DNA of 64,000 bases from Rhizobium terricola (GCF_012927355.1 NZ_JABBGK010000001.1:862649-926648); one strand, 5' to 3'. Shown: positions 53,443 through 62,949, counted from the first letter of the stretch. Notes: generated from the sequence alone by a model not told the origin. Made by a program: numbers and translations.

Positions 53443-54270
53443 TTGGAAGGCACGACCACCAATGTCCAGGGAAGCGAGCGCGAAGCGGTTCTTTCGGTGC
53501 GCGGGCTTACCGTCGGCTTCGGCAGCAAGGTTGTGCTCGACAATCTCGATCTCGACATCTATCGCGGCGAAATCCTGGGGTTTGTCGGGGCCTCCGGTGC
53601 CGGCAAATCGGTGCTGATGCGCACGGTTCTCAGGCTTCTTCCGCGCCGCTCAGGCTCGATCCAGATCCTCGGCGCCGACTATGATGCCGTCGGCGAACGG
53701 GATCGCATGGACCTCGACACGCGTCTCGGCGTTCTCTTCCAGCACGGCGCGCTCTTTTCGGCGCTGACCGTGAAGGAGAACATCCAGTTGCCGATGCGCG
53801 AATATCTTGATCTGCCAAAGTGGCTCATGGATGAGCTGGCCTATTTGAAGCTCGACCTCGTCGGTCTCGATCCGGACGCTGCGGACAAATACCCGTCCGA
53901 ACTTTCGGGCGGCATGATCAAGCGCGCGGCGCTCGCCCGCGCGCTGGCGCTCGATCCGGACCTCGTCTTCCTCGACGAGCCGACCTCCGGCCTTGATCCG
54001 ATCGGGGCTGCCGAGTTTGACGAACTGATCGCGCGATTGCGCGATACGCTCGGGCTGACCGTCTACATGGTCACGCACGATCTCGACAGCCTGTTCTCGG
54101 TCTGCGACCGCATCGCCGTTCTCGGGCAGAAGCGCGTCTTGGTCGAGGGAAGCTTAGACGATATGCTCGCCTGCGACGATCCGTGGGTGAAGTCCTATTT
54201 CCGGGGCAAGCGCGCCCGTTCCATTCCCCGTCCGGGCAATCCGGCGGCATCCGGTAAAGTGACTGACTGA
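53443..54270 (+). CDS. mlaF: MlaF-type lipid ABC transporter ATPase
   Basis: A 275-residue ATPase. Walker A GASGAGKS is at 49-56, the ABC signature LSGGMIKRAALARAL at about 150-164, Walker B LVFLDEPTSGLDP at about 172-184, and the switch His in MVTHDLDS. The GALFSALTVKENIQLPMREY stretch is typical of the Mla/TTG2 branch. The TTG start at 53443 is chosen because GAGGAGGA stands directly upstream; it lies 10 bp after mlaE. It ends on TGATG, sharing one base with the mlaD start. Confidence 0.93.
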   Translation: MEGTTTNVQGSEREAVLSVRGLTVGFGSKVVLDNLDLDIYRGEILGFVGASGAGKSVLMRTVLRLLPRRSGSIQILGADYDAVGERDRMDLDTRLGVLFQHGALFSALTVKENIQLPMREYLDLPKWLMDELAYLKLDLVGLDPDAADKYPSELSGGMIKRAALARALALDPDLVFLDEPTSGLDPIGAAEFDELIARLRDTLGLTVYMVTHDLDSLFSVCDRIAVLGQKRVLVEGSLDDMLACDDPWVKSYFRGKRARSIPRPGNPAASGKVTD

Positions 54271-55640
54271 TGGAAACCAAAGCCAATTACGCGATCGTCG
54301 GATTTTTCACGATGCTGGTCATCGCGGCCGCCTTCGGCTTCGTCTACTGGATGGCGGAGTATGGACGAGGCGGACCGATGGCGCCGCTGGCGATCCGCAT
54401 TCCGGGCTCGGCCAACGGTCTGAGCATCGGCTCGCCGGTGCGGTTCAACGGCATTGCGGTCGGTTCCGTCCGAAATCTCTACATCGACAAGCAGGATCCG
54501 CAATTCTCAGTGGCCTTCACCGAAGTGCGGGCGGACGCTCCCGTCACGACCTCGACCAAGGCCGTGCTGGAAATCCAGGGCTTGACCGGAGCGGCCTATA
54601 TCGAGCTTTCGGGTGGCAATGCGGCGGACGAGAACATTCTCGCCAAGGCGATCTCTACGGGTGAGCCCGCAGTGCTCCTGGCCGACCAGTCGAGCGTGAC
54701 GAACCTGCTCGCGACTGCCGACAAGATCCTGCAGCGCGCCGACAACGCGATCGGCGAGTTGCAGGGCTTCATCTCGGATGCGCGCCAGCCGCTGACAAAC
54801 ACCGTCAAGAATGCGGAGACCTTCTCGAAGTCGCTGGCCGACAACGCCGAAGGCATCGATAAGTTCCTGGAGAGCGTCAGCGCGCTCTCCGAGTCTGTCT
54901 CGGGGCTCTCTGGGCGTCTCGACACGACGCTCGCGGCGGCGGAGGACCTGTTCAAGGCGCTGAATTCCGACAAGATCGACAAGATCCTCTCGAACACCGA
55001 AGAGTTCACCGGGAATTTTGCCGATGCCTCCGACAAGATCGGCCCGGCGATCGACAATTTCCGCGAGACTGCGGCGACGTTCCAGCGCTTCGGCGAGAAT
55101 GCCGACAAGACGCTGGCAAAGGTCGACGAGGTGTTCGCCGCGGTGGACAAGCAGAAGATCGGCAAGGTGATGGACGATGTCTCGGCCGCGTCCGGCGATG
55201 CGCGCGAGGCGGTCAAGAGCTTCAAGGACCTCAGCCTGAACATCAGCGAGCGGACGCAGGACATCGACCAGGCGATCACCGACTTCACGCAGCTCGCCAA
55301 CAAGCTCAACAACGCCTCCGATCAGGTGGACGGCATCCTGAAGAAGGTCGATTCCTTCCTTGGTTCGGGCGAGGCTGACTCGCTCAGCGTCGAGGCGCGC
55401 AAGACCCTGCAGTCGATCCGTGGTGCGGCCGACAACCTCAATGCCAAGATCGGTCCGATCGCCGACAATCTGGCGCGGTTCTCGAACACCGGGCTGCGCG
55501 ACATCCAGTCGCTCGTGACGGATACCCGCCAGACGGTGCGTGGGCTGAACGATGCGATTACCAATTTTGACCGCGATCCACAGCGGCTGCTGTTCGGTGG
55601 CGACACCGTCAAGCAGTATGACGGACGGACTAGGCGGTGA
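54270..55640 (+). CDS. mlaD: MlaD/MCE-domain lipid-binding protein
   Basis: A 456-residue protein anchored by one N-terminal helix (about 8-28). The MCE domain (about 38-120) has PGSANGLSIGSPVRFNGIAVG and IQGLTGAAYIELSGG. A long helical tail (about 150-440) with repeats such as DKIGPAIDNFRETAATFQRF makes it far longer than E. coli MlaD (183 residues), nearer to PqiB/Mce forms that build tunnels across the periplasm. Translationally coupled to the ATPase (TGATG) and to the next gene (GTGA). Confidence 0.92.
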   Translation: METKANYAIVGFFTMLVIAAAFGFVYWMAEYGRGGPMAPLAIRIPGSANGLSIGSPVRFNGIAVGSVRNLYIDKQDPQFSVAFTEVRADAPVTTSTKAVLEIQGLTGAAYIELSGGNAADENILAKAISTGEPAVLLADQSSVTNLLATADKILQRADNAIGELQGFISDARQPLTNTVKNAETFSKSLADNAEGIDKFLESVSALSESVSGLSGRLDTTLAAAEDLFKALNSDKIDKILSNTEEFTGNFADASDKIGPAIDNFRETAATFQRFGENADKTLAKVDEVFAAVDKQKIGKVMDDVSAASGDAREAVKSFKDLSLNISERTQDIDQAITDFTQLANKLNNASDQVDGILKKVDSFLGSGEADSLSVEARKTLQSIRGAADNLNAKIGPIADNLARFSNTGLRDIQSLVTDTRQTVRGLNDAITNFDRDPQRLLFGGDTVKQYDGRTRR

Positions 55641-56287
55641 AGACCATGACGGGAAAGGGCAGGGGCAAGATGGGCGGAACCGCTATGACGGCGCGTCGCA
55701 TGACAGGATTGAAGACGGCTATGGCGGTGCCTCTGGTGCTCGCGGGGCTTTCGGCCTGTGCGTCCAAGGCTCCAAACGACACCTTCGACATCACGGCCTC
55801 GCCGACGGTCGAAAGCAACGGGCCGGCGCGCAATCGTCAGCTGCTGGTCGCCGATCCCTCGGCGCTCAAGGCGCTCGACAGCGAACAGGTGCTGGTGCGT
55901 GTATCCCCGTCCGAAATCCGCTATCTGTCCAAGTCGCAGTGGAGCGACAAGCTGACCCGCATGGTGCAGGCGAAGCTCGTCGAGACCTTCGAGAACACGG
56001 GCAAGCTGGACGGCGTCGGCAAGCCCGGGCAGGGACTGGCGATCGACTTCCAGCTGATCACCGATATCCGGGCCTTCGAGGTGGATACCGTCGGTGCAGA
56101 CCGTGGCGTGGTGGAGATCTCGGTGAAGCTGCTCAACGACCGCAATGGCACGGTCAAGGCGCAGAAGGTGTTCAGCGCCTCGGAGCCGGCCTCCGGCACG
56201 TCGAACGAGGCTTATATCCGTGCCATGGATCGCGCCTTCGCACGTGTCAGCGCCGAGATCGTGACCTGGACCCTGAGCCAGCTCTGA
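55637..56287 (+). CDS. ABC-type transport auxiliary lipoprotein (PqiC/YmbA-like)
   Basis: A 216-residue lipoprotein of the ABC-transport auxiliary family. Lipobox LSAC is at about 38-41 behind a hydrophobic AVPLVLAGLSAC. The core NRQLLVADPSALKALDSEQV and IRYLSKSQWSDKLTRMVQ fits PqiC-type proteins, which dock MCE tunnels at the outer membrane. GTG at 55637 overlaps the mlaD stop, but ATGs at 55646, 55685 or 55700 give a more usual signal length. Last gene of the Mla-type operon; a strong terminator follows. Confidence 0.85.
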   Translation: MKTMTGKGRGKMGGTAMTARRMTGLKTAMAVPLVLAGLSACASKAPNDTFDITASPTVESNGPARNRQLLVADPSALKALDSEQVLVRVSPSEIRYLSKSQWSDKLTRMVQAKLVETFENTGKLDGVGKPGQGLAIDFQLITDIRAFEVDTVGADRGVVEISVKLLNDRNGTVKAQKVFSASEPASGTSNEAYIRAMDRAFARVSAEIVTWTLSQL

Positions 56288-56340
56288 TCGGCTTTCCGGG
56301 GACTGTGGTCTCCGGCCCCATTTCGTCGCCACTCAAAGAA

Positions 56341-56373
56341 AAACCCCGGTGCCGTGAGGCGCCGGGTTTTTTT
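56341..56373. terminator. Terminator between the Mla operon and the GPR-type gene
   Basis: AAACCCCGGTGCC pairs with GGCGCCGGGTTT around GTGA with one mismatch; a run of A precedes and seven T follow, so it serves both convergent units. Confidence 0.9.
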
Positions 56374-56434
56374 CTTGTCTGATTGCCTCGAGCGCGGTCC
56401 TGCGGACGGCCACGCTCGTTAGCCGAGCCTGCCG

Positions 56435-59400
56435 TCAGCTGAACCGTCCGGCGGCGTGAGCCAGCATGGTGTAGACCTTGCCGGTGTCGGACGTCAGGTA
56501 GGACTGAGTGACCGTCTTGTCGCGGTCGGTCCGGGCGACGTCGGCCAGCAGCTTCTCGAAGTCGGCGATGTAGCGGTCGACGGCGACGCGGAATTCCGGT
56601 TCGCGGTCATACTTGCGCTTGATCTCGTCGAAGGTCTGCTGACCCTTCAGCGTGTAGAGGCGACGGGTGAAGACGTCGCGCTCGCCGCGCTGGTAACGGC
56701 GCCACAGGTCGACCGAAGCGTCGTGGTCGATGGCGCGGGCGATATCGACCGACAGCGAGTTCAGCGATTCCACCATGTGACGCGGATTGCGATTGTCGGC
56801 CGGGCGCGGAGCGGCCGCGGCTTCGGGAGCAGCACGCGGTGCGGGTGCACGCGGGGCCGGAGCGGCGGCAGGTGCCTCGTTCTCCTCGTCGCGCGAGGCG
56901 CCGCGCAGCAGATCGCTGATCCAGCCGCCGGATTCGTTGCGCTGGGTGGCGGAATGTGCCGGCGCGGGGTTCAGGCTGCCGCGAAGGCCGAGCTGTTCTG
57001 CCGGACGGGCAGGGGCCGGCTGCGGCGCCGGTGCTGCGGCGGCGACGGGTGCGGCCGGTGCCGGCGCGGGCGGAGCCTTGCGCGGTGCTTCAACCGGCTT
57101 GGCCTCGACGAGCTTGCGGGCGACAGGCTCGGAGATTTCCAGTGACTGGGTCGAACGGCCGACCAGATGGGAAATGTCCTGCAGGGCCTTGATCTGCTCG
57201 GCAACGGCGCGGCGCATGGCGGCGGCGCTTTCCTTGGCTTCTTCCGGAAGATCGAAGGCGCCACGCTTCAGTTCGCTGCGGGTCAGGTCGAGTTCCTTGC
57301 GGATGTCGTGCGCGGAGCGGCGGATCTCGTCGGTCGCGCCGGCAAAGCGGTTGACAGCCTCCTCGACCGCCTGGCGCATCGCTTCGCGCAGGTGGGCGGC
57401 GGCGCCGTCGGACTTGCGGCCGGCCTCGCCAAGCAGCTTGTCGACGTCGGAGAGCGAGGTGGAGAGACCGCCGCGCAGGCGATCGGCAAGCTCGGCCGAA
57501 CGCTTTTCCGCGTCGGCAAGGGTCTTTTCGATCGAGCGGTTGGCATCCTCGCCAGCCGACATCAGCGCACCGCGCATCGTATCGGCGGTCGAAAGGGCCT
57601 GCTTCTCGGTCTCCGACAGGATCTTGCCGATATCGGCGAAGGACGTCTGGATGCCCTGGCGCAGGTTGCCGGCGACCTGGCCGGAACGCTGTTCGGCCCG
57701 TTCGAAGGCGGTCTCGACCATGTGGCCGAGACCCTTCATCGTCGTCTCGATCTCTTCGGAACGCTTGACGAGACCGACTGCAAGATCGCGCAGGGCCTGT
57801 TGGCGTTCCTCAAGCGTGCCGACGAGGTTCGACTGGGCCGCCGACAGGAGCTCGGAAGCCTGGCTGAGGACCTTGGAATGATCGCCGAAGCGCCCGACGA
57901 TCGAGGTGACCTGCGACAGCGTTTCGCCGGAGACGGCGTTGAGGCGCTTGAGCTTGCTGTCGAGCAGGCGACCCGAGGTCTGCAAAAGATCGGCGGCCTT
58001 CGAGGTGGTCTCCGCGAAGCGCTCGGATGTCTGGCCGAGTTGGCCGTCGGCGGCCACGATATTCGCGGCGACCTGCTCGATCATCGAGGCAAGGCCGGCA
58101 TTGCTTTCACTCAGACGGTCGATCAGGCGGCTTGCGGACTCGGTGAGGCTCGCCTCGGCATGGCCGAGCGTCTCGGCGGCCTTGTCGGCGCGGTTCGCGA
58201 TTGCATCGACGATGGCGCTGTTTTCGGCGCGCAGGCGTTCGGCGCTCAGCGCAGCGGCCTCGCTGATGCGCTCGGCGGCGACACGGCCGGTTTCCGCATA
58301 GGTGTCGACCAGCGGGGCGGCCTTTTCCTCGATGAGGCGGGATAGTTCCGCGGACCGTGAGGCCAACATCGAATTGAGTTCGCGGGTCCGGTCGTCCAGC
58401 ACCGAGCGGATGGTGTTGCCGCGGGCTTCGAGCGCTTTCTCCACCGCGTCCATGGTGGACGAGATTTCCTGCGTGTTGCCGGCAAGCGATTCCCGGATGG
58501 CCGATGCACGGGCCTCGAGGGCCGAACCGGCTTCCGACAGGGTTTCGGTCAGGTTCGAAATCTGGGTTCCGACGATCGCTTCGGCTTCAGCGACCTTGCT
58601 GGCGATCACGTCGCCGGCCTCGGAGAAGGTCTGGGCGACCGCGGCAGCCTGGCCGGCGAGGCGGTTCTGGGTTTCCGCGATGCGGCTGGCGAGGTCCTCC
58701 GACCGTTCCTCGACCGCACGGCTGAGCTCGGCGCTGCGCTCGCCGATCCGTTCGGCGAATTGCGTGCCGCTCTGGTTGAGAAGTTCGATCGACCGCTGGG
58801 CTTCGCCGTCGAGCTCGCGGGCGGCATCGGCGACGGCGCCACGCAGGGCTGCGGCGAGGCCGGCGGCCTTGCCCTCGATCGTGCGGTTGACGTTGTCGAG
58901 GCCGATGTTGAGCGCGCGGTCCATGGTGGACAGACGCTCGTCGATCTGGGCGGTGCGGCCTTCGAAGGTTTCCGCCACGCGGGCGGTCCCGTCTTCGAGG
59001 ACGCGGGAGACGCGGTCGGCGGCTTCCGTGCCGACCCGCTCGAGGTCGGACATCTTTTCGGACAGGCGGCTGGCAAATTTCTCGCCGGCATCGCCGACGC
59101 GGATATCGACGCCATCGAGGCCGTTCTTGATCCGGTCTTCGAGCGTGCCGAGGCTGGTCTCGATGCGTGCGCTGGTCTCGTCGAGGCGGGTGGTCATGCC
59201 ACCAACCGACTGCTCGATGCGGCCGGAGAAGTCCTCGGCGGATCGAGTGATTTCGGATGCAGCCTCGCTGAACTGGCCGGCAAGGGTGCCGGCCGTGCCG
59301 CGCAGGCGCTCGTCGAGCGTCTTGCCGCTTTCGTCGATGACACGACGCAGGGCTTCCTCGCGCTCTTCGAGCGACATTTCGAGCATGCCGGCGCTTGCGG

Positions 59401-61969
59401 CGATCGATGCGCCGATGGCGGTGCTCTGTTCGGCGAGCGTGGCGTCGAACTGGCTGTGGGCAGCGCGCAGCGTGAGGTCGATCGCGTTGCCGCGTTCTTC
59501 CAAGGTGGCGCGGATGCGCTCATGCGTGTCGGACAGCTTGCCGTCGATGTCGCCGAGACCCGCAGAGAGGGTCTGGCCGATGCGGCCGGTTCCGTCGCCA
59601 AGGGCCTTTTCAAGCTGCTCGCCGGCCTGTTCGAGGGTGGACGACAGGTAGGCGGCATGGCCGGCAAGGGCGAGATCCAGCCGGTCCTGGTTCTCGCTGT
59701 AGGCGCTGCGGATGGCTTCGGCCTTTTCGCTGAAGGTCGACTCGATGCGGCGGTCGGCGTCGGCCACCGTTTCGACGATCGCGGCAGTCCGCTGGTCGAG
59801 GACGTTTGCCAGACGGCCCTCGGTTCCCGACAACGCGTCGATGATGGCGGTTGCACGACCATCGAGCGTTTCGTCGAGGCGGCGCTGACCCTCGGCGAGG
59901 GCGTCCGCGATCTCGCGGCTCTTGCCGTCCAGGGTGGTTTCGAGGCGTTCCTGGTTACCGGCAAAGGCACCGGTGATCGCCGCAGCCCGTCCGTCCAGGG
60001 TCTCGTCGAGACGCCGCTGGCCGTCGGCGAGAGCCTCGGCAATTTCGCGGCTCTTGACGTCGAGGGTTTCGGCGAACCGTTCCTGGTTGCCCGACAGCGC
60101 GTTGACGATCGTCTCGGCGCGGGTCGACAGCGTTTCCTCGAAACGGCTCTGGTTGCCGGACAGGGCGCTGTAGAGCGCGCCGCCACGTTCTTCCATGATC
60201 GCGTCGATGCGCTTTTCTGCCTGTTCCAGGCTTTCGGTCAGCGACTGGGCGCGGGCCGCCATGGCATTGGCGATTTCCTGGGCGCGGTTCGACAGGGCGT
60301 CGTCGATCAGTTCCTGGCCCGTGCCGACGGCCGTCGCGAGAGCGAAGGACTGATCGGTGAGCGTCGAGCCGAGGCGTTCGATGCTGGAGTTGAGAATGCC
60401 GTCGATCGCTTCCGAGCCGCCGCTGACGGTCTCGTTGATGCGGGCGAGGCTCTCCATGAGCTTGCTGTCGAGCGAGCCGGCGCGCTGGTCGAAGGCGCTG
60501 GCGAATTCGGCGACGCGTTCGTCGAAAGCGGTGTTGACCTGGCCGATGGTCGCCTGCAGGCGATCCTCGAACAGGCCGGACCGGAGGTCGAGATCGACGA
60601 TCGCGTCGTCTGCGCTCGACTGGAGGTTCTGGCGGAAGGTGGCGCCCTTTTCGTCGAGCGTCGCATTGAGCTTGGCGAGTACGTCGTCAAGCGAACTGGT
60701 GATGCCCTGTTCGCCGGTCGTCAGGCGTTCGGCGATCTCGCGGGTGCGCTCGACCAGCGTCTCGTTGAGCTGGCGGGCGCGTTCGCTGAGGGCGGCGTTG
60801 AGCTTTTCGGTGTTGGCATCGAGCGTCGAGGCGCGGGTCTCGAATTCGCCGAGCAGTTCGCGTCCGCGCTCGGCGAGCGTCCCGGTCAACTGCTGCAGGC
60901 GGGTATCGAATTCGCTCGCAAGCGAAATACCGGAGGCGCTGAGCGTCTGGACGAGGTTCTCGGTCTTGCTGGAGAGCAGGCTACCGATCGCGGTTGCGGC
61001 AGCATCCGACTTTTCCATGAGGGCCGCGGCGCGGGTATCGATCAGCGAGGCGAAGGCTTCGCCGGAAGTCGCAAGCCGGACGGCGATTTCTTCGGTCGCG
61101 AGAGACAGCTCTTCCTTGAGCTGGTCGTGGGCGCCGACGATCGAGGTGCGGATGCGCTCGGCATGGTTGACGATCGCATCGCGCTCCGAACCGAGTTCGT
61201 GGACAAGGCCGCGAACGCGCAGTTCGTTGTCGGTGTAGCTGCGCTCAAGCGCGGTCACTTCGGAATGGACGAGGGTTTCGAGTTCGGTCGCACGGGCGAT
61301 CGTCCGCTCGATGCCTTCGTTCATCGCCGAGACTTCGCGACGCACGGCCTGGCCGACCGTCATGATGCGTTCGGAGGCGATGGTTTCGGGCTCGGAAAGG
61401 CGGAGCGCCACTTCGGCCATGGAACGGGCAGCGTTCCGGAGGTCGTGGGCGCGGGCCATCATGATGGAGAACGCGAAGAACAAGAGGACCGGGATGACTG
61501 TGCCGACAAAGATGGCGACAACGCCGGGAGTAGCGACGACGTCGGCGACGGTCGGTGACTGCCACATCTGGCTGCCATAGAGCAGCTGGGTCATGCCGAT
61601 GGCGCCGAGTACCCACAGTACGGAGATGATCGATGCGTTTCGGATCGCGGTGCGCATGGATGCGCCTTCAAGCGACTTCATGATCGCGGCCGGGGTGCGG
61701 CGCGAGGCGTCGTTGGCGGGTTCGAAGGCCGGCGCGCGGGGCGCGGGCTCGGGGGCAAGCTCGCTGCCACGGGCAGGGCGCCGATCGTTGTTCTTCTTAG
61801 GCGCTGCAGGACGCTGGTTGCTGGACTCAGACACTTTGGCCTCCGATGCGTCTGACGCCTGCCTTTGCGAGGCCGGCGTCTCCTGTTCGTCGAAATCGAT
61901 CCTCAGCGCGGCTTCGAGTGCCTGAAACGCGCTGTCGTCAACCGACTCGACCGTCTTCTTGTTCGCCAT
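56435..61969 (-). CDS. Giant coiled-coil growth-pole protein (GPR/RgsE type)
   Basis: An 1844-residue protein. Residues 1-105 are charged and Pro/Ala-rich. Two membrane helices lie at about 112-132 and 148-171. Residues about 175-1590 are a near-continuous helical rod of degenerate repeats (patterns such as RLDETLDGRA, GNQERLETTLDGKS, about 25-35 residues each), the apolipoprotein-like pattern of Agrobacterium GPR. A Pro/Ala linker (about 1610-1720) leads to a conserved end (NPRHMVESLNSLSVDIARAI to the C-terminus). GPR forms a ring at the growing pole and directs polar elongation. GAGG stands 9 bp before the ATG at 61969. Confidence 0.88.
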   Translation of the reverse strand: MANKKTVESVDDSAFQALEAALRIDFDEQETPASQRQASDASEAKVSESSNQRPAAPKKNNDRRPARGSELAPEPAPRAPAFEPANDASRRTPAAIMKSLEGASMRTAIRNASIISVLWVLGAIGMTQLLYGSQMWQSPTVADVVATPGVVAIFVGTVIPVLLFFAFSIMMARAHDLRNAARSMAEVALRLSEPETIASERIMTVGQAVRREVSAMNEGIERTIARATELETLVHSEVTALERSYTDNELRVRGLVHELGSERDAIVNHAERIRTSIVGAHDQLKEELSLATEEIAVRLATSGEAFASLIDTRAAALMEKSDAAATAIGSLLSSKTENLVQTLSASGISLASEFDTRLQQLTGTLAERGRELLGEFETRASTLDANTEKLNAALSERARQLNETLVERTREIAERLTTGEQGITSSLDDVLAKLNATLDEKGATFRQNLQSSADDAIVDLDLRSGLFEDRLQATIGQVNTAFDERVAEFASAFDQRAGSLDSKLMESLARINETVSGGSEAIDGILNSSIERLGSTLTDQSFALATAVGTGQELIDDALSNRAQEIANAMAARAQSLTESLEQAEKRIDAIMEERGGALYSALSGNQSRFEETLSTRAETIVNALSGNQERFAETLDVKSREIAEALADGQRRLDETLDGRAAAITGAFAGNQERLETTLDGKSREIADALAEGQRRLDETLDGRATAIIDALSGTEGRLANVLDQRTAAIVETVADADRRIESTFSEKAEAIRSAYSENQDRLDLALAGHAAYLSSTLEQAGEQLEKALGDGTGRIGQTLSAGLGDIDGKLSDTHERIRATLEERGNAIDLTLRAAHSQFDATLAEQSTAIGASIAASAGMLEMSLEEREEALRRVIDESGKTLDERLRGTAGTLAGQFSEAASEITRSAEDFSGRIEQSVGGMTTRLDETSARIETSLGTLEDRIKNGLDGVDIRVGDAGEKFASRLSEKMSDLERVGTEAADRVSRVLEDGTARVAETFEGRTAQIDERLSTMDRALNIGLDNVNRTIEGKAAGLAAALRGAVADAARELDGEAQRSIELLNQSGTQFAERIGERSAELSRAVEERSEDLASRIAETQNRLAGQAAAVAQTFSEAGDVIASKVAEAEAIVGTQISNLTETLSEAGSALEARASAIRESLAGNTQEISSTMDAVEKALEARGNTIRSVLDDRTRELNSMLASRSAELSRLIEEKAAPLVDTYAETGRVAAERISEAAALSAERLRAENSAIVDAIANRADKAAETLGHAEASLTESASRLIDRLSESNAGLASMIEQVAANIVAADGQLGQTSERFAETTSKAADLLQTSGRLLDSKLKRLNAVSGETLSQVTSIVGRFGDHSKVLSQASELLSAAQSNLVGTLEERQQALRDLAVGLVKRSEEIETTMKGLGHMVETAFERAEQRSGQVAGNLRQGIQTSFADIGKILSETEKQALSTADTMRGALMSAGEDANRSIEKTLADAEKRSAELADRLRGGLSTSLSDVDKLLGEAGRKSDGAAAHLREAMRQAVEEAVNRFAGATDEIRRSAHDIRKELDLTRSELKRGAFDLPEEAKESAAAMRRAVAEQIKALQDISHLVGRSTQSLEISEPVARKLVEAKPVEAPRKAPPAPAPAAPVAAAAPAPQPAPARPAEQLGLRGSLNPAPAHSATQRNESGGWISDLLRGASRDEENEAPAAAPAPRAPAPRAAPEAAAAPRPADNRNPRHMVESLNSLSVDIARAIDHDASVDLWRRYQRGERDVFTRRLYTLKGQQTFDEIKRKYDREPEFRVAVDRYIADFEKLLADVARTDRDKTVTQSYLTSDTGKVYTMLAHAAGRFS

Positions 61970-62447
61970 AGGGTTACGCCTCGCTACCACTCACTCGCAC
62001 GGTCAAGTCACGGACCCGTTGCCGCCTGCAACGGAGCTCGGCCGAACCGCCTTACTCAAGAGCTCCATCCTGCCGCCACGCCAGAGGAAGCATCCCATTG
62101 GAATACAGACCCGGACCACCGCCGGACGTGCTCTATCCGGCTAAATCCTTATCATCATCCGGGTTTCGGGCAAAGGTTGCCACCCTAGCCCGATACCATC
62201 CGTACCGTAGTGACACATTCGGCATGCCGACACAATTAAGAGGGTCCTTCATTCCTAACGACCCTCATTCGTTGTTAACAGTATTTAAACTAAATTAGCC
62301 GCCGAAAATCCATACGGATTATGGTTTTAACCGACGTTAACCATGTCTCAAGGTTTTCGCCGCAAATGGGCCCGGATTTAACCGGATAGCCACGCCGCCG
62401 CGTCAAGGATGACGGCACCAAAAAACATATAAGAAGGAAATTGGCCC
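61970..62447. promoter_or_regulatory. Divergent intergenic region with CtrA-like TTAACC sites
   Basis: A 478-bp gap between the growth-pole gene (minus) and the HPt-like gene (plus). AT-rich at 62240-62400. TTAACC occurs three times on the plus strand, at 62327, 62337 and 62378; the first two form TTAACCGACGTTAACC, close to the CtrA box TTAA-N7-TTAAC but with a six-base spacer. A similar TTAAC-N5-TTAAAC is at 62275-62290. GAGGGT and ACCCTC at 62240-62266 form an imperfect hairpin. AGAAGGAAA before 62448 is the HPt-like gene's ribosome site. No further gene was seen. Confidence 0.4.
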
Positions 62448-62819
62448 ATGGCAGCGCTCAACATCGCATTCGAAGCCCCCGAGAACAACGGCGGACGTTG
62501 CCCTTCGAAATCCCGTCCCATCGACCTCGTCCAACTCGCCACCCAGACCAAGGGCGACAAGGCCGTCGAGATCGAGATCCTGCAGATCTTCGCCCGTCAG
62601 GCGCGCGGTTGCCTGCAGGCTCTCGCCAACCAGACGGATGGTGCCGCTCGGATCGTCATCGCCGAACGGCTGAAGAATGCCGCCGATGCGGTTGGCGCCC
62701 ATGGCGTGTCGAACGCCGCCGAAGCCGCCTGGAAGAACGGTCCGGATGCGGCCCAGCTCGCTCAGGTTGCCGCAAGCGTCATCGAGGCTGAAAACTTCAT
62801 CCTAAAGCTCTGCCGCTGA
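62448..62819 (+). CDS. Degenerate HPt-domain-like protein
   Basis: A 123-residue helical protein with the shape of a histidine phosphotransfer domain. Helices around residues 26-60 (PIDLVQLATQTKGDKAVEIE, ILQIFARQARGCLQALA) and 66-92 resemble HPt. Where an active HPt has A-H-x-L-K-G, this reads IAERLKNAADAVGAHG: Glu73 stands in place of the phosphorylated His, and Asn in place of Gly. It therefore probably cannot pass phosphate and may bind a partner instead. AGAAGGAAA stands upstream. It is divergent from the growth-pole gene. Confidence 0.65.
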   Translation: MAALNIAFEAPENNGGRCPSKSRPIDLVQLATQTKGDKAVEIEILQIFARQARGCLQALANQTDGAARIVIAERLKNAADAVGAHGVSNAAEAAWKNGPDAAQLAQVAASVIEAENFILKLCR

Positions 62820-62906
62820 GGCCTCGGCCGCTGCCTTGTGCATTGCAGCAGCAAGGCGGCAAATTCGCAACGGTCAATGTTGACTGACCTTACGTTTTGG
62901 GTGATG

Positions 62907-62934
62907 ACTTCGCCGGTTTTTCAATTGGCGAAGT
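62907..62934 (+). promoter_or_regulatory. Inverted repeat upstream of the ferredoxin gene
   Basis: ACTTCGCC (62907-62914) pairs perfectly with GGCGAAGT (62927-62934) around a 12-nt T-rich loop, 15 bp before the ferredoxin start. It could be an operator or a leader hairpin; no clear ribosome site is seen between it and the ATG. Confidence 0.45.
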
Positions 62935-62949
62935 CTGGATACCTCAATC

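Noticed and set aside
58760..61558. A 932-residue open frame on the plus strand opposite the growth-pole gene
   Set aside because: It mirrors the repeat codons of the true minus-strand gene, has no promoter or ribosome site, and its composition is an artefact of the complementary strand.
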